In this document: piece after piece, positions 27,649-39,772 of the stretch
Layout: every line of letters begins with the position of its first letter
Numbering within the stretch: position 1 is the stretch's first letter
Assembly: GCF_007855645.1 (NCBI RefSeq)
Contig: NZ_CP042261.1
Span: 600,501-664,500, forward strand
Direction: 5' to 3'
Source of the DNA: Qingshengfaniella alkalisoli
GTDB lineage: Bacteria > Pseudomonadota > Alphaproteobacteria > Rhodobacterales > Rhodobacteraceae
DNA: 64,000 bases
The notes under the pieces: model-generated
Databases searched by the model: none
Seen by the model: the letters and a program-made list of their open reading frames with translations, nothing else
Told to the model about the DNA's origin: nothing
Position numbers and translations under genes: made by a program

Positions 27649-28908
27649 TCACAGCATCTTCAAGGCCAATTCGAGCGTTTCGTGCGTGCGGCGTTCCCAG
27701 CCACGCCCGAAGGTCTTCCACGTGCTGAGCGAGCGGTAGAAGTCCATCCGCGCATCTGTGAAGGTCCGGATCAGATGCTCGGGGTCGATACGTTTGGCAG
27801 CTCCGATAGTAATCGGTCCGATCTGCCCGTCCTGTTCGACGAACACCGTCTTTTGCAGCACCTTCGCCGCGCGGGTCACACCGGCATTCACGCCAAAGTC
27901 GAATACGACCAGATCGATCCCTTCCGGCAGCGCGTCGCAATTCAGCGCATTCCAGTAATTTGCGCGGTAGATCTGTTTGACCTCGTCGAGTTCCAGGTTC
28001 TTCACATCCTGCTTGGTCACCGAAGCGTTGCGCCAATTCGCAAGCGTCTTGTGCGTTATCCCGAAATTCGTGGCCCCACCCGGATCGTCGGGATGATCGA
28101 CATAGCCGCCCTCGTGCCTGAGGATCACATCAACGCAGTTGTGAAACTGCCGCGTGTCCTTCTGCTTCTGCGCAGGAGAGCCCCCCGCGGAGAAGGCGGC
28201 GGCAGGCGGCGGCTGACTGACTTTCTCGATCAGGGCAGCGGTCTGGCGTTCCTGCGCCTCAAGAACGCGGCTGGCGTTGCGCGTCGACTGTTGCTGAATG
28301 GCGACGGCTGATTGCTGTGCTAAGCTGGCCGCGACATCCTTGCGCCGCGATCCGTCGGAAGATCCCAGCCAGAAGCTGACGACAGTTGCAAAGCCCGCTG
28401 TTAGCGCACCAACGGCGATATTCACGATCTGCATGACGGCTGGGTTGCTGCTTTCGTCCACGTCCAACCCGACGATGATGAGGTAGAGAAGCGTCGCAAA
28501 GAAGCCGACCGTCACGATTACGGATACCACGACGGGCCCCCAAGCGAATGGGCTTCTGTCCTCAGCAAGGCTTTTCAGCATCCCACGCGCGTCTTGCTTG
28601 TCCTCCAGTTCCGTCTTGAAGCTTTCGATCTCCAGCTTCAACTCGTCAACCTGCGCCTGACGTGCAGCCATCTGCGCCTCAACCTGCTTGGCCTCGGCAG
28701 CGGCCTCGATCTCGGCCAACCGAACACGCAATTCCGTTGATAGCTGAGGGTCTTGGGCGAGCCGTGCAGCTTCAGTCGGGTCGTCGGTGCCCAGAACCTC
28801 CTTGACCACATTCACGATCAAATCCTGCGTGCCGGGTCGGGCGTCCTTCGTCAGGCGTTTGGCGAGATCGGGCAGGAGCGAAACAGCGATTCCAACGAGA
28901 GGACTCAT
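27649..28908 (-). CDS. Fused GTA-type holin and GH108 endolysin
   Basis: A 419-residue two-domain lysis protein. The N-terminal half (about 1-180) has coiled-coil segments and hydrophobic helices (VVVSVIVTVGFFATLLYLII, AVGALTAGFATVVSFWLG) like the three-TM holin family linked to gene transfer agent release. The C-terminal half (about 255-419) is a glycoside hydrolase 108 muramidase: DVILRHEGGYVDHPDDPGG carries the catalytic Glu in EGGY, followed by TNFGITHKTL and NYWNALNCDALPEG. ATG follows AGGAGATTATT and a sigma70-like promoter lies upstream. In Rhodobacter capsulatus holin and endolysin are, to my knowledge, separate genes. The gene abuts the aminotransferase gene tail-to-tail. Confidence 0.85.
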   Translation of the reverse strand: MSPLVGIAVSLLPDLAKRLTKDARPGTQDLIVNVVKEVLGTDDPTEAARLAQDPQLSTELRVRLAEIEAAAEAKQVEAQMAARQAQVDELKLEIESFKTELEDKQDARGMLKSLAEDRSPFAWGPVVVSVIVTVGFFATLLYLIIVGLDVDESSNPAVMQIVNIAVGALTAGFATVVSFWLGSSDGSRRKDVAASLAQQSAVAIQQQSTRNASRVLEAQERQTAALIEKVSQPPPAAAFSAGGSPAQKQKDTRQFHNCVDVILRHEGGYVDHPDDPGGATNFGITHKTLANWRNASVTKQDVKNLELDEVKQIYRANYWNALNCDALPEGIDLVVFDFGVNAGVTRAAKVLQKTVFVEQDGQIGPITIGAAKRIDPEHLIRTFTDARMDFYRSLSTWKTFGRGWERRTHETLELALKML

Positions 28909-28932
28909 AATAATCTCCTAAAATATTTCCGG

Positions 28933-28961
28933 ATTGTCCCGTGCAATTGCCCTTGCGTCAA
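28933..28961 (-). promoter_or_regulatory. Sigma70-type promoter of the holin-endolysin gene
   Basis: Leftward TTGACG, a 17-base spacer and GACAAT (4 of 6 to TATAAT) end 24 bases before the ATG, predicting a short leader containing the AGGAG ribosome binding site. This would give housekeeping expression unless a GTA activator modifies it. Confidence 0.6.
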
Positions 28962-29157
28962 GTTAGGGTTTCCGGAATGGTGGTTGCCCAGCGGATGTGC
29001 CCGCCAGATCTGCCGCAAAGGCCTTAACCATACCTGACTGCGGCGCACGGTCGCAGCTTCGGTAGGGAACGGAAGCGGGCAATTTACGATTCCGGGCAGG
29101 ATTATTTATGAGTTTTTTTCTCATGAATTTTGACGCAACATGCCGATATTGCGTCGG

Positions 29158-29186
29158 TTGACCGTCCCCAAGCTCGGCGTTACTAG
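29158..29186 (+). promoter_or_regulatory. Weak candidate promoter of the nuo operon
   Basis: TTGACC, a 17-base spacer and TACTAG precede nuoA by about 46 bases. The -35 is good but the -10 matches at only 3 positions. The rest of the 324-bp gap (28909-29232), apart from this and the divergent promoter, shows an ATGAG/CTCAT mini-inverted repeat around a T-run at 29108-29124 and nothing else recognisable. Confidence 0.35.
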
Positions 29187-29232
29187 ACCGCTAGCCAACT
29201 GAGAGCGCACAGGCGCCAGTAAGGAGCTACCA

Positions 29233-30122
<890 letters not shown>

Positions 30123-30154
30123 GGGGTCGCCCCAATACGCAAGGAAACGAGCAT

Positions 30155-30757
30155 ATGTCAGAACAGCTTCAGGACCTAGCCAGCCATATCGAGATTGTGC
30201 GCCCCGACTGTGTTCTGTCCACCGAAGTCGTGTTCGGGGAATTGAACGTCAATGTCACGCCCACCTCGCTGTTGGGGTTTGTCGAGTTCCTGAAAACCGA
30301 CGCTACTTGCCGGTTCTCGACGCTGGTGGACATCACGGCAGTTGATTACCCGTCCCGCGAACGTCGCTTCGACGTGGTCTATCACTTCCTGTCGATGTAC
30401 CAGAACCAGCGCATTCGCGTCCGCGTCGCGGTGCGCGAAGAAGAAACGCTGCCCTCGATTGTCGATGTTTACCCAGCTGCAAACTGGTTCGAACGAGAAG
30501 TCTTCGACATGTTCGGCATCCTCTTTGGAAACCATCCTGATCTACGCCGTATCCTGACGGATTACGGCTTCCGTGGGTATCCGTTGCGCAAGGATTTTCC
30601 GACCACGGGTTACACCGAAGTGCGCTATGACGAAGAACAGAAACGCGTGGTCTATGAGCCGGTCAGCCTCGTGCAGGAATACCGGCAATTCGATTTCATG
30701 TCGCCATGGGAAGGGGCTAACTACGTCCTGCCCGGTGACGAAAAGAAAGACGCCTGA
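30155..30757 (+). CDS. nuoC: NADH-quinone oxidoreductase subunit C
   Basis: 30-kDa-type peripheral-arm subunit that contacts NuoD. The 200-residue protein has [20 protein letters not shown] and the signature [21 protein letters not shown], followed by [19 protein letters not shown]. The start follows GCAAGGAAACGAGC. It is a separate gene here, not fused to nuoD as in E. coli. Confidence 0.96.
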   Translation: MSEQLQDLASHIEIVRPDCVLSTEVVFGELNVNVTPTSLLGFVEFLKTDATCRFSTLVDITAVDYPSRERRFDVVYHFLSMYQNQRIRVRVAVREEETLPSIVDVYPAANWFEREVFDMFGILFGNHPDLRRILTDYGFRGYPLRKDFPTTGYTEVRYDEEQKRVVYEPVSLVQEYRQFDFMSPWEGANYVLPGDEKKDA

Positions 30758-30781
30758 GCGCGCGCTGAACGCGCATGTCTA

Positions 30782-30797
30782 CGCCCCCTTCGGGGCG
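30782..30797 (+). other. Intercistronic hairpin between nuoC and nuoD
   Basis: CGCCCC and GGGGCG pair perfectly around CTTC in the 64-bp nuoC-nuoD gap, with no T-run after it. It is more likely an mRNA processing or stabilising structure than a terminator, since nuoD continues the operon. Confidence 0.4.
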
Positions 30798-30821
30798 GAC
30801 GAAACGAGATGAGGTCGCACG

Positions 30822-32033
30822 ATGGACGGCGGTAAATTTGGGGATACGTTGACGGGCGAACAGAAGATTCGCAACTTCAACATCAATTTCGGCCCGCAGC
30901 ACCCTGCGGCCCACGGCGTGCTGCGCATGGTGCTGGAGCTCGACGGTGAGATCGTCGAACGCTGCGATCCGCATATCGGGCTGCTGCATCGCGGCACCGA
31001 GAAGCTGATGGAAAGCCGCACCTATCTGCAGAACCTGCCCTATTTCGATCGCCTCGACTATGTAGCGCCGATGAACCAGGAACATGCATGGTGCCTGGCG
31101 ATCGAGAAGCTGACCGGCACCGTCGTTCCGCGTCGCGCCAGCCTGATCCGGGTTCTGTTCTCGGAAATCGGTCGCATCCTGAACCATTTGCTGAACGTCA
31201 CCACGCAAGCGATGGATGTGGGCGCGCTGACTCCGCCGCTGTGGGGGTTCGAGCAGCGCGAAGATTTGATGATCTTCTATGAGCGCGCCTGTGGCGCCCG
31301 CCTGCACGCCGCCTATTTCCGTCCGGGAGGGGTGCATCGGGACCTGCCGCCCGATTTGATCGACGACATCGACAAATGGGCCGACCAGTTCCCGGCTGCG
31401 CTCGACGATATTGACGAACTGTTGACCGAGAACCGTATCTTCAAGCAGCGCAACGCAGATATCGGCATCGTCACCGAACAGGATATTCTCGACTGGGGGT
31501 TCTCGGGCGTGATGGTGCGCGGCTCCGGCTTGGCTTGGGATCTGCGCCGCTCGCAGCCCTATGAATGCTACGACGAATTCGACTTCCAGATTCCCGTCGG
31601 TCACAATGGCGACTGCTATGACCGCTACCTCGTGCGGATGCAGGAGATGCGGGAAAGCAACAAGATCATCAAGCAGTGCATCGCAAAGCTTCGCAACGAA
31701 CCGGGCGATGTGCTGGCGCGGGGCAAACTGGCGCCGCCGACGCGCAGCGAGATGAAGACCTCGATGGAAGCGCTGATCCATCACTTCAAGCTGTACACCG
31801 AAGGGTTCCACGTTCCTGCGGGTGAGGTCTACGCCGCTGTCGAGGCTCCGAAAGGGGAATTCGGCGTCTATCTGGTTGCCGATGGCACCAACCGTCCGTA
31901 TCGCGCCAAGCTGCGCGCGCCTGGTTATCTGCACCTGCAAGCGATGGATTACGTCGCGAGGGGTCACCAGCTTGCCGATGTGGCGGCCCTGATCGGCACC
32001 ATGGATATCGTGTTTGGCGAGGTGGACAGATGA
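30822..32033 (+). CDS. nuoD: NADH-quinone oxidoreductase subunit D
   Basis: 49-kDa-type subunit forming the quinone site with NuoB. The 403-residue protein has [58 protein letters not shown] and the C-terminal [20 protein letters not shown] through [20 protein letters not shown]. Its stop codon overlaps the ATG of a 20-codon ORF that leads directly into nuoE. Confidence 0.97.
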   Translation: MDGGKFGDTLTGEQKIRNFNINFGPQHPAAHGVLRMVLELDGEIVERCDPHIGLLHRGTEKLMESRTYLQNLPYFDRLDYVAPMNQEHAWCLAIEKLTGTVVPRRASLIRVLFSEIGRILNHLLNVTTQAMDVGALTPPLWGFEQREDLMIFYERACGARLHAAYFRPGGVHRDLPPDLIDDIDKWADQFPAALDDIDELLTENRIFKQRNADIGIVTEQDILDWGFSGVMVRGSGLAWDLRRSQPYECYDEFDFQIPVGHNGDCYDRYLVRMQEMRESNKIIKQCIAKLRNEPGDVLARGKLAPPTRSEMKTSMEALIHHFKLYTEGFHVPAGEVYAAVEAPKGEFGVYLVADGTNRPYRAKLRAPGYLHLQAMDYVARGHQLADVAALIGTMDIVFGEVDR

Positions 32034-32092
32034 CCGCTTCCCGGATCCAGCGCGGCCTGTCCGCCCACAGAACGACTAACGGAGCCTGCTGA
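32030..32092 (+). CDS. 20-residue ORF bridging nuoD and nuoE
   Basis: [20 protein letters not shown] starts with ATG overlapping the nuoD stop (ATGA) and ends with TGA overlapping the nuoE start (TGATG). The peptide is basic and polar with no membrane segment. It may only carry ribosomes across the gap for coupling rather than make a stable product. Whether it is translated cannot be told from sequence. Confidence 0.3.
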   Translation: MTASRIQRGLSAHRTTNGAC

Positions 32093-33234
32093 TGCTGCGT
32101 CGCCTTCATCTAGAACAGCCTGAGAGCTTCGAGTTCACTCCGGACAACCGGAAATGGGCCGAGGCCCAGATGACCAAATACCCCGAGGGCCGACAGGCCA
32201 GCGCGATTATCGCGCTGCTGTGGCGCGCGCAGGAACAGGAAGGATGGCTGACCCGCCCAGCGATAGAACATGTCGCGGATATGCTGGGCTTGGCTTATAT
32301 CCGTGCGCTCGAAGTTGCGACTTTCTACTTCATGTTCCAGTTGCAACCTGTTGGTTCTGTTGCGCATTTCCAGATCTGTGGTACGACGACCTGCATGATT
32401 TGCGGCGCGGAGGACCTGATGGAGGTCTGCAAGCAGAAGATCGCACCCAAGGCCCATCAGTTGTCTGACGATGGCAAGTTCAGCTGGGAAGAGGTCGAAT
32501 GCCTGGGAGCCTGTGCAAACGCCCCGATGGCCCAGATTGGCAAGGATTATTACGAGGATCTGACGGCTGACGGGCTGTCCCTGCTGATCGACGACATGGC
32601 GGCGGGCAAGGTGCCGACACCCGGTCCTCAGAATGGGCGCTATGCGTCGGAACCTGCCAACGGCCTGACCAGCCTCGAAGAATACAGCAAGAACAGGGCG
32701 GAGGATAATGCCTCCGTGGCGCTGGCCAAGTCCATCGGCGACACGTTGAAGCGTATCGATGGCTCCGAAGTTCCGATCACGACACCCTGGTTGGGTGCGC
32801 AGGATCGCGGCGAAGTCGAGAAAGGCTCCGGCAAGGACAATGCTGATCGGGCCGAAGGACAGCCGGTTGACGAAACGGGCGTCACCAAGCAGGAAGCGCC
32901 CGCCCTCAAGAAGGGCACACCGGCAACGGAAGAAGTGGCAGACTCTAGGAACCGTCCCGAGGGTCTCGAAGCGCCACGTGAAGGTTCTGCCGATGATTTG
33001 AAGAAAATCAAAGGGGTAGGGCCAAAACTTGAAGCTCTTCTGAACCGTCTTGGCTTCTACCACTTCGACCAGATTGCGAGATGGAACGCCGATGAAATCG
33101 CGTGGGTCGATGAGAACCTCGAAGGCTTCAAGGGGCGCGTCAGCCGTGATGAGTGGGTCGTGCAGGCCAAGACCCTTGCGGCAGGCGGCGAGACGGAGTT
33201 CTCGAAAAAGGTCGACGAGGGTGACATTTACTAG
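32092..33234 (+). CDS. nuoE: NADH-quinone oxidoreductase subunit E with C-terminal helix-hairpin-helix extension
   Basis: 24-kDa-type subunit holding the N1a 2Fe-2S cluster. Residues 1-180 form the thioredoxin-like domain with ligands in [15 protein letters not shown] (C96, C101) and [10 protein letters not shown] (C137, C141). A Pro/Lys/Glu-rich linker follows, then a helix-hairpin-helix-like end (about 300-380: [20 protein letters not shown]). The total of 380 residues is about twice the bacterial norm; this long form is familiar in Rhodobacterales, and the tail's function is unknown. Confidence 0.95.
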   Translation: MLRRLHLEQPESFEFTPDNRKWAEAQMTKYPEGRQASAIIALLWRAQEQEGWLTRPAIEHVADMLGLAYIRALEVATFYFMFQLQPVGSVAHFQICGTTTCMICGAEDLMEVCKQKIAPKAHQLSDDGKFSWEEVECLGACANAPMAQIGKDYYEDLTADGLSLLIDDMAAGKVPTPGPQNGRYASEPANGLTSLEEYSKNRAEDNASVALAKSIGDTLKRIDGSEVPITTPWLGAQDRGEVEKGSGKDNADRAEGQPVDETGVTKQEAPALKKGTPATEEVADSRNRPEGLEAPREGSADDLKKIKGVGPKLEALLNRLGFYHFDQIARWNADEIAWVDENLEGFKGRVSRDEWVVQAKTLAAGGETEFSKKVDEGDIY

Positions 33235-33477
33235 ATGACGCTGAGCATGAGCAGAGAGCAGGACATAGCACTGTCGAAGAAGGCGCGTATGGTCGCAATC
33301 GTCGTGGCTGCGACGATGCTTCTTTGGATGGGTGCCCAGGTTCTCGGGGCGCAGCTGGGCTTGCCTGCGCGCTTTGTCTTTCTGTTCGACTTCGTGGCGC
33401 TCGCGGCCTTTTTCTGGTCGCTCGTGGTAATTTATCAGATCTGGCGTGCGCGCCGGTCCGGTGACGGACGAAATTAG
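33235..33477 (+). CDS. DUF5337-type small membrane protein in the nuo operon
   Basis: An 80-residue protein with two TM helices (about residues 19-40 and 46-68) and a basic C-terminus ([11 protein letters not shown]). It starts immediately after the nuoE stop (TAGATG); a second ATG at 33247 is an alternative start. Sequence and position match the DUF5337 genes found between nuoE and nuoF in Rhodobacterales. The function is unknown; an accessory or assembly role for complex I is inferred from position only. Confidence 0.75.
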   Translation: MTLSMSREQDIALSKKARMVAIVVAATMLLWMGAQVLGAQLGLPARFVFLFDFVALAAFFWSLVVIYQIWRARRSGDGRN

Positions 33478-33488
33478 GGGTGAATGGT

Positions 33489-34784
<1,296 letters not shown>

Positions 34785-34785
34785 C

Positions 34786-35283
34786 ATGAGGCAGCCCGAC
34801 GGATATCATCTGGCGGAACTGAACATCGCGCGACTGGTCGCGCCGGTGGATGACCCGCGCGTGGCCGAGTTCATGGATGCGCTAGATCGCGTGAACGGCA
34901 TCGCCGAACGCAGCCCCGGTTTTGTCTGGCGGCTGACGGGCGACGGCGACAACGCCACCGATGTTCCGATTGCTGCCGAAGATCCGCAGCTTATTCCGAA
35001 CCTTTCGGTGTGGTCCGAAGTGCCGGCCTTCGAGCATTTCGTTTGGAACACGCTGCACCGGAAGTTCTATGAGCGTCGCGCCGAATGGTTCGAGGTTCTG
35101 GACAAAATGCATTTCGTCATGTGGTGGGTGCCCGCGGGCACCGTGCCCAGCCTGTCCGACGCGATGGAGCGGCTGACGCATTTGAACACGCATGGCGACT
35201 CGGATTATGCCTTTGGCTGGTCCCATCTGAAAGACGCACAGTTGTGGCGATCCCATAACTGCGCCCAAATCGCGGCGGAGTGA
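34786..35283 (+). CDS. DUF3291-domain protein within the nuo operon
   Basis: A 165-residue soluble protein starting 1 base after the nuoF stop and ending 4 bases before nuoG. The DUF3291 pattern is seen in [33 protein letters not shown] and [20 protein letters not shown]. It resembles the dimeric alpha/beta-barrel (antibiotic monooxygenase-like) fold by length and layout. The function is unknown; tight placement between nuoF and nuoG implies co-translation with the NADH-oxidising module. Confidence 0.78.
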   Translation: MRQPDGYHLAELNIARLVAPVDDPRVAEFMDALDRVNGIAERSPGFVWRLTGDGDNATDVPIAAEDPQLIPNLSVWSEVPAFEHFVWNTLHRKFYERRAEWFEVLDKMHFVMWWVPAGTVPSLSDAMERLTHLNTHGDSDYAFGWSHLKDAQLWRSHNCAQIAAE

Positions 35284-35287
35284 ATTT

Positions 35288-37306
35288 ATGGCTGACCTGC
35301 GCAAGATCATCATCGATGGCAAAGAGATCGAAGTCGATCCGGCCATGACCCTCATTCAGGCCTGCGAAGAAGTGGGCATCGAGATCCCGCGTTTTTGCTA
35401 TCACGAGCGCCTGTCGATCGCCGGCAACTGCCGCATGTGCCTGGTCGAGGTCGTGGGCGGTCCGCCCAAGCCCGCCGCCAGCTGTGCGATGCAGGTCAAA
35501 GATCTACGCCCCGGGCCGGAAGGCGCTCCGCCAGAGGTCCGCACGAACAGCCCGATGGTCAAGAAGGCGCGGGAAGGGGTGATGGAATTCCTGCTTATCA
35601 ATCACCCGCTCGACTGCCCGATCTGCGACCAGGGCGGCGAATGCGACCTGCAGGATCAGGCGATGGCTTACGGCGTGGATTTCTCGCGCTACCGCGAACC
35701 CAAGCGTGCGAGCGACGATCTGGATCTCGGCCCGCTGGTCGAAACCCATATGACGCGCTGCATTTCCTGCACCCGCTGCGTGCGCTTCACGACCGAGGTC
35801 GCAGGCATCACGCAAATGGGTCAGACCGGTCGTGGCGAAGATGCGGAAATCACCGCCTATCTGGGCGAGACGCTTGACAGCAACATGCAGGGGAACATCA
35901 TCGATCTGTGCCCGGTCGGCGCGCTGGTCAGCAAGCCCTATGCCTTTACCGCGCGTCCCTGGGAACTGACCAAGACGGAATCCATCGATGTGATGGATGC
36001 ACTGGGGTCGAACATCCGTGTCGATACCAAGGGGCGCGAAGTGATGCGTTTCCTGCCGCGCAACCATGACGGCGTGAACGAGGAATGGATTTCCGACAAG
36101 ACGCGTTTCGTGTGGGACGGGTTGCGGCGCCAGCGGTTGGACAAGCCCTATGTGCGTGAAAACGGCAAGCTGCGCCCGGCAAGCTGGGGCGAGGCGCTGG
36201 CCAAGGCTGCCGAGGCCATGAAGGGCAAGAAGGTCGCCGGTCTGGTCGGTGATCTGGCTCCTGTCGAAGCGGCCTATGCGCTGAGGGAACTTATCGAGGG
36301 GCAGGGCGGATCGGTTGAATGCCGCACGGACGGGGCCAAGCTGCCCGCCAGGAACCGTTCAGCCTATGTCGGAACGGCGACGATCGAGGATATCGACAGC
36401 GCGCGTCATGTGATGATCGTTGGCAGCAACCCGGCGGTCGAAGCACCGGTGCTGAACGCGCGTATCCGCAAGGCGTGGATCAACGGCGCGAATGTCGGTC
36501 TGGTCGGTGAGGCGGTCGATCTGACCTATGACTATACCCATGTCGGCACGGATGCGGCGGCGCTTGCGGGCACGCTCGATCTGGAATTCGGCAAGGTTCT
36601 GGAAGAACCCTCCATCGTCATCGTTGGGCAGGGCGCGCTGCAGGGCGCAAATGGCGAAGCGGTCCTGTCGAACGCGATGGAACTGGTGAACCGCACGAAA
36701 TCGGGGCTGCTGATCCTCCATACCGCCGCAGGGCGCGTCGGTGCGATGGATGTCGGGGCCGTCACCGAAGGCGGGATTGAGGCCGCACTGGACGGGGCAG
36801 AGGTGATCTACAACCTTGGTGCTGACGAGATCGAGATCAAGGACGGGGCGTTCGTCATCTACCAAGGCAGCCATGGCGATCGCGGCGCACACCGTGCCGA
36901 TGTGATCCTGCCGGGTGCGACCTATACCGAGGAAGCCGGGCTGTTCGTAAACACGGAAGGGCGCCCGCAATTGGCGCTGCGTGCGAACTTCCCGCCGGGG
37001 CAGGCGAAGGAAAACTGGGCGATTCTGCGGGCCTTGTCGGCCGAACTTGGGGCCACGCTGCCTTTCGACAGCTTGGCGCAGCTGCGTCAAAAGCTGGTCA
37101 AGGCAGTGCCGCATCTGGCGAAAGTAGATCAGGTGCCGGAAAACCAGTGGCAACCGCTGGCTCTGCAGGACGCGGTGTCGGAGGTGCTGCGCAACCCGAT
37201 CAGGGACTTCTACCTGAGCAACCCGATTGCGCGGGCATCGGCCCTGATGGCGGAACTGAGCGCGAACGCGAAATCGCGGCGCGAACAGCCGATTGCAGCC
37301 GAATGA
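35288..37306 (+). CDS. nuoG: NADH-quinone oxidoreductase subunit G
   Basis: 75-kDa-type subunit carrying a 2Fe-2S and two or more 4Fe-4S clusters. The 672-residue protein has N-terminal ligands [18 protein letters not shown] (C37, C48, C51) and SCAMQV (C66). The His/Cys cluster [18 protein letters not shown] and the 4Fe-4S motif [10 protein letters not shown] follow. Then comes a molybdopterin oxidoreductase-like domain without cofactor ligands. Its stop overlaps the ATG of a 57-codon ORF. Confidence 0.96.
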   Translation: MADLRKIIIDGKEIEVDPAMTLIQACEEVGIEIPRFCYHERLSIAGNCRMCLVEVVGGPPKPAASCAMQVKDLRPGPEGAPPEVRTNSPMVKKAREGVMEFLLINHPLDCPICDQGGECDLQDQAMAYGVDFSRYREPKRASDDLDLGPLVETHMTRCISCTRCVRFTTEVAGITQMGQTGRGEDAEITAYLGETLDSNMQGNIIDLCPVGALVSKPYAFTARPWELTKTESIDVMDALGSNIRVDTKGREVMRFLPRNHDGVNEEWISDKTRFVWDGLRRQRLDKPYVRENGKLRPASWGEALAKAAEAMKGKKVAGLVGDLAPVEAAYALRELIEGQGGSVECRTDGAKLPARNRSAYVGTATIEDIDSARHVMIVGSNPAVEAPVLNARIRKAWINGANVGLVGEAVDLTYDYTHVGTDAAALAGTLDLEFGKVLEEPSIVIVGQGALQGANGEAVLSNAMELVNRTKSGLLILHTAAGRVGAMDVGAVTEGGIEAALDGAEVIYNLGADEIEIKDGAFVIYQGSHGDRGAHRADVILPGATYTEEAGLFVNTEGRPQLALRANFPPGQAKENWAILRALSAELGATLPFDSLAQLRQKLVKAVPHLAKVDQVPENQWQPLALQDAVSEVLRNPIRDFYLSNPIARASALMAELSANAKSRREQPIAAE

Positions 37307-37476
37307 TCCGGCGCGGTGCGACCCAATGGTGCCTCGGGGAGGAACTTCCCGGAGCATCGACGAAAATGACTGGAATTGCGGCGCGATATGCTGGTAATCC
37401 GCACGCGCCAGAGCGAATTTGCCCGGACCAGCCGGGCAGCACAGGAACGACCCGGAGAGTGATTAGCCATGGCTGA
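37303..37476 (+). CDS. 57-residue ORF between nuoG and nuoH
   Basis: Starts with ATG overlapping the nuoG stop (ATGA) and ends 8 bases inside nuoH. The product begins [17 protein letters not shown], is polar and Pro/Arg-rich and has no known domain. Codon use is not clearly gene-like. It could be a coupling ORF, one of the unidentified reading frames known in nuo clusters of Rhodobacter and Paracoccus, or chance. Confidence 0.25.
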   Translation: MIRRGATQWCLGEELPGASTKMTGIAARYAGNPHAPERICPDQPGSTGTTRRVISHG

Positions 37477-38506
37477 GTTTTTCCAGACAAATACCGGGAT
37501 ATTCCTGATCATTCTTGCTCAGGTCCTGTTGCTTGTCGTGCTTTTGCTGATGAGCCTGGCTTTCCTGCTGTATTTCGACCGGAAGGTTTGGGGCGCCGTG
37601 CAGCTTCGCAAAGGTCCTAACGTTGTCGGGCCGTTCGGGTTGCTTCAAAGTTTCGCGGATTTCTTCAAATACGCGTTGAAAGAAATCGTCGTGCCAGCGG
37701 GCGCCGACAAGATCGTCTTCTTCATCGCGCCGATGTTGTCCTTCGTTCTGGCGATGATGCTTTGGGCGGTGATGCCGTTCAATGACGGCTGGGTGATCGC
37801 GGATGTCAACGTGGCGATCCTGTATGTCTTCGCAATCTCGTCACTCGAAGTTTACGGCGTCATCATGGGTGGTTGGGCGTCCAACTCGAAATATCCGTTC
37901 CTCGGGTCGCTGCGGTCTGCCGCGCAGATGATTTCCTATGAAGTGTCCATCGGTTTGATCATCATCGGCGTGATCATCTCCACCGGATCTCTGAACCTGA
38001 GCGACATCGTTCGGGCGCAAGATGGTGGGCTGGGCTTCCTGAACTGGTACTGGCTGCCGCATCTTCCGATGGTCGTGCTGTTCTTCATCTCGGCCCTTGC
38101 CGAGACGAACCGTCCGCCATTCGATTTGCCCGAAGCGGAATCGGAACTCGTTGCCGGTTACCAGGTCGAATATTCCTCGACACCCTTCCTGCTGTTCATG
38201 ATCGGTGAATACGCTGCTATCGTCTTCATGTGCGCGATCATTTCGGTGCTGTTCTTCGGCGGCTGGCTGTCGCCGGTGCCGGGTCTGCCGGATGGTATCC
38301 TGTGGATGGTCGCGAAGATGTTCCTGATCTTCTTCCTGTTCTCGATGGTTAAAGCCATCGTGCCGCGTTACCGCTATGACCAGCTGATGCGTCTGGGTTG
38401 GAAGGTGTTCCTGCCGTTTTCACTGGGCTGGGTCGTACTGGTGGCCTTCCTTGCAAAATTCGAACTCTTCGGCGGCGCCTATGCCCGCTGGATGATCGGA
38501 GGCTGA
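37469..38506 (+). CDS. nuoH: NADH-quinone oxidoreductase subunit H
   Basis: Membrane subunit forming the quinone entry channel with NuoA, J and K. The 345-residue protein has eight predicted TM helices, the conserved [20 protein letters not shown] loop and [20 protein letters not shown] followed by [11 protein letters not shown], all family hallmarks. It ends with YARWMIGG. nuoI begins 1 base after its stop. Confidence 0.96.
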   Translation: MAEFFQTNTGIFLIILAQVLLLVVLLLMSLAFLLYFDRKVWGAVQLRKGPNVVGPFGLLQSFADFFKYALKEIVVPAGADKIVFFIAPMLSFVLAMMLWAVMPFNDGWVIADVNVAILYVFAISSLEVYGVIMGGWASNSKYPFLGSLRSAAQMISYEVSIGLIIIGVIISTGSLNLSDIVRAQDGGLGFLNWYWLPHLPMVVLFFISALAETNRPPFDLPEAESELVAGYQVEYSSTPFLLFMIGEYAAIVFMCAIISVLFFGGWLSPVPGLPDGILWMVAKMFLIFFLFSMVKAIVPRYRYDQLMRLGWKVFLPFSLGWVVLVAFLAKFELFGGAYARWMIGG

Positions 38507-38507
38507 T

Positions 38508-39002
38508 ATGACAGCAATCGACTGGAACCGCGCGGGCAAGTATTTCCTGCTGGTGGATTTCCTGAAAGGAATGAAGCTTGGGTTGAAATACTTCTTCAAG
38601 CCCAAGGCCACGCTGAACTATCCGCATGAAAAGGGGCCGCTGAGCCCGCGTTTTCGCGGTGAACATGCACTGCGCCGTTATCCCAATGGCGAAGAACGCT
38701 GCATTGCCTGCAAGCTGTGCGAGGCGATCTGCCCCGCTCAGGCAATCACCATCGACGCAGAACCGCGCGAAGATGGCAGCCGCCGCACGACGCGCTATGA
38801 CATCGACATGACCAAATGCATCTATTGCGGTTTCTGTCAGGAAGCCTGCCCGGTAGATGCCATTGTCGAAGGTCCAAATTTCGAGTTCTCGACTGAAACT
38901 CGCGAGGAACTGTTCTACGACAAGGACAAGCTTCTGGCGAATGGGGATCGTTGGGAGGCCGAAATCGCCCGCAACCTCGAACTGGACGCGCCGTACCGAT
39001 GA
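38508..39002 (+). CDS. nuoI: NADH-quinone oxidoreductase subunit I
   Basis: Peripheral subunit with two 4Fe-4S clusters (N6a, N6b). The 164-residue protein shows [12 protein letters not shown] (C65, C68, C71, C75) and [15 protein letters not shown] (C104, C107, C110, C114). The N-terminal amphipathic region contacts the membrane arm. Its stop overlaps the ATG of a 15-codon ORF. Confidence 0.97.
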   Translation: MTAIDWNRAGKYFLLVDFLKGMKLGLKYFFKPKATLNYPHEKGPLSPRFRGEHALRRYPNGEERCIACKLCEAICPAQAITIDAEPREDGSRRTTRYDIDMTKCIYCGFCQEACPVDAIVEGPNFEFSTETREELFYDKDKLLANGDRWEAEIARNLELDAPYR

Positions 39003-39046
39003 CTGAGATGCGTTTGGCCAATACGAAACGGAAGGACAGCGAATGA
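38999..39046 (+). CDS. 15-residue ORF bridging nuoI and nuoJ
   Basis: [15 protein letters not shown] begins at the ATG overlapping the nuoI stop (ATGA) and ends at a TGA overlapping the nuoJ start (ATGA). It fills the gap exactly. The peptide is highly charged. GAAGGACAGC inside it serves as the nuoJ ribosome binding site. It may be a translational coupling device rather than a protein. Confidence 0.3.
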   Translation: MTEMRLANTKRKDSE

Positions 39047-39663
39047 CGATCGCAAGTCTTGCTTTCTATCTTTTTGCGATCTGCGTCGTGATGGGTGGGT
39101 TGTTCACGGTGCTGGCCCGAAACCCGGTGCATTCCGTGCTGTGGCTGATCCTGACCTTCCTGTCGGCGGCCGGGCTGTTCGTCCTGCTGGGCGCGGAGTT
39201 CATCGCGATGCTGCTGGTGATCGTTTATGTCGGCGCGGTTGCGGTGCTGTTCCTGTTTGTCGTGATGATGCTGGATGTGGATTTCGCCGAACTGAAGGCC
39301 GAGATGGCAAAATACATGCCGCTGGCGCTATTGATCGGCGTGGTGATCCTGATGGAACTGGCCGTTGCGCTGGGATCCTGGGATTTCTCCAACAATGCCG
39401 AAATGTTGCGCGCCAATGTCACACCCGATCCGGCGGAGGTTCATAACACGGCTGCGTTGGGCGCGCTGATCTATGACCAATACCTGCTGTTATTCCAACT
39501 GGCGGGCCTGATCCTTCTGGTAGCCATGATCGGAGCCATCGTGCTAACGCTGCGCCACCGCAAGAACATCAAGCGCCAGGACATCGTCGCGCAGATCCTG
39601 CGGGACCCGAAAACCGCGATGAGTGTGCACGACGTCAAGCCGGGGCAGGGGCTGGGTAACTGA
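39043..39663 (+). CDS. nuoJ: NADH-quinone oxidoreductase subunit J
   Basis: Membrane subunit with five TM helices, including the long third helix with a pi-bulge involved in proton coupling. The 206-residue protein has [21 protein letters not shown] and [23 protein letters not shown], both conserved, and a polar C-terminus. After it the operon has a 211-bp gap that contains two more tiny ORFs. Confidence 0.95.
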   Translation: MTIASLAFYLFAICVVMGGLFTVLARNPVHSVLWLILTFLSAAGLFVLLGAEFIAMLLVIVYVGAVAVLFLFVVMMLDVDFAELKAEMAKYMPLALLIGVVILMELAVALGSWDFSNNAEMLRANVTPDPAEVHNTAALGALIYDQYLLLFQLAGLILLVAMIGAIVLTLRHRKNIKRQDIVAQILRDPKTAMSVHDVKPGQGLGN

Positions 39664-39703
39664 CGACAAAGCAAAGGATGCAACCAATGCCGGGAGAGGG
39701 GAC

Positions 39704-39772
39704 GTGAAGAACAGACACTACCATCCGGCCATGACGGGGCTTCATGCGTCCCACCATCAGGGGATGATGTGA
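39704..39772 (+). CDS. 22-residue histidine/methionine-rich ORF between nuoJ and nuoK
   Basis: A GTG-initiated ORF (MKNRHYHPAMTGLHASHHQG, then MM) preceded by GGGAGAGGGGAC, a strong ribosome binding site. It contains five His and four Met in 22 residues. Its TGA overlaps the ATG of the next tiny ORF (TGATG). The composition suggests possible metal binding, but a non-functional leader is equally possible. Confidence 0.35.
   Translation: MKNRHYHPAMTGLHASHHQGMM

Noticed and set aside
29108-29124. ATGAG/T-run/CTCAT as a terminator upstream of nuoA
   Set aside because: Only a 5-bp stem with the T-run in the loop rather than after it.
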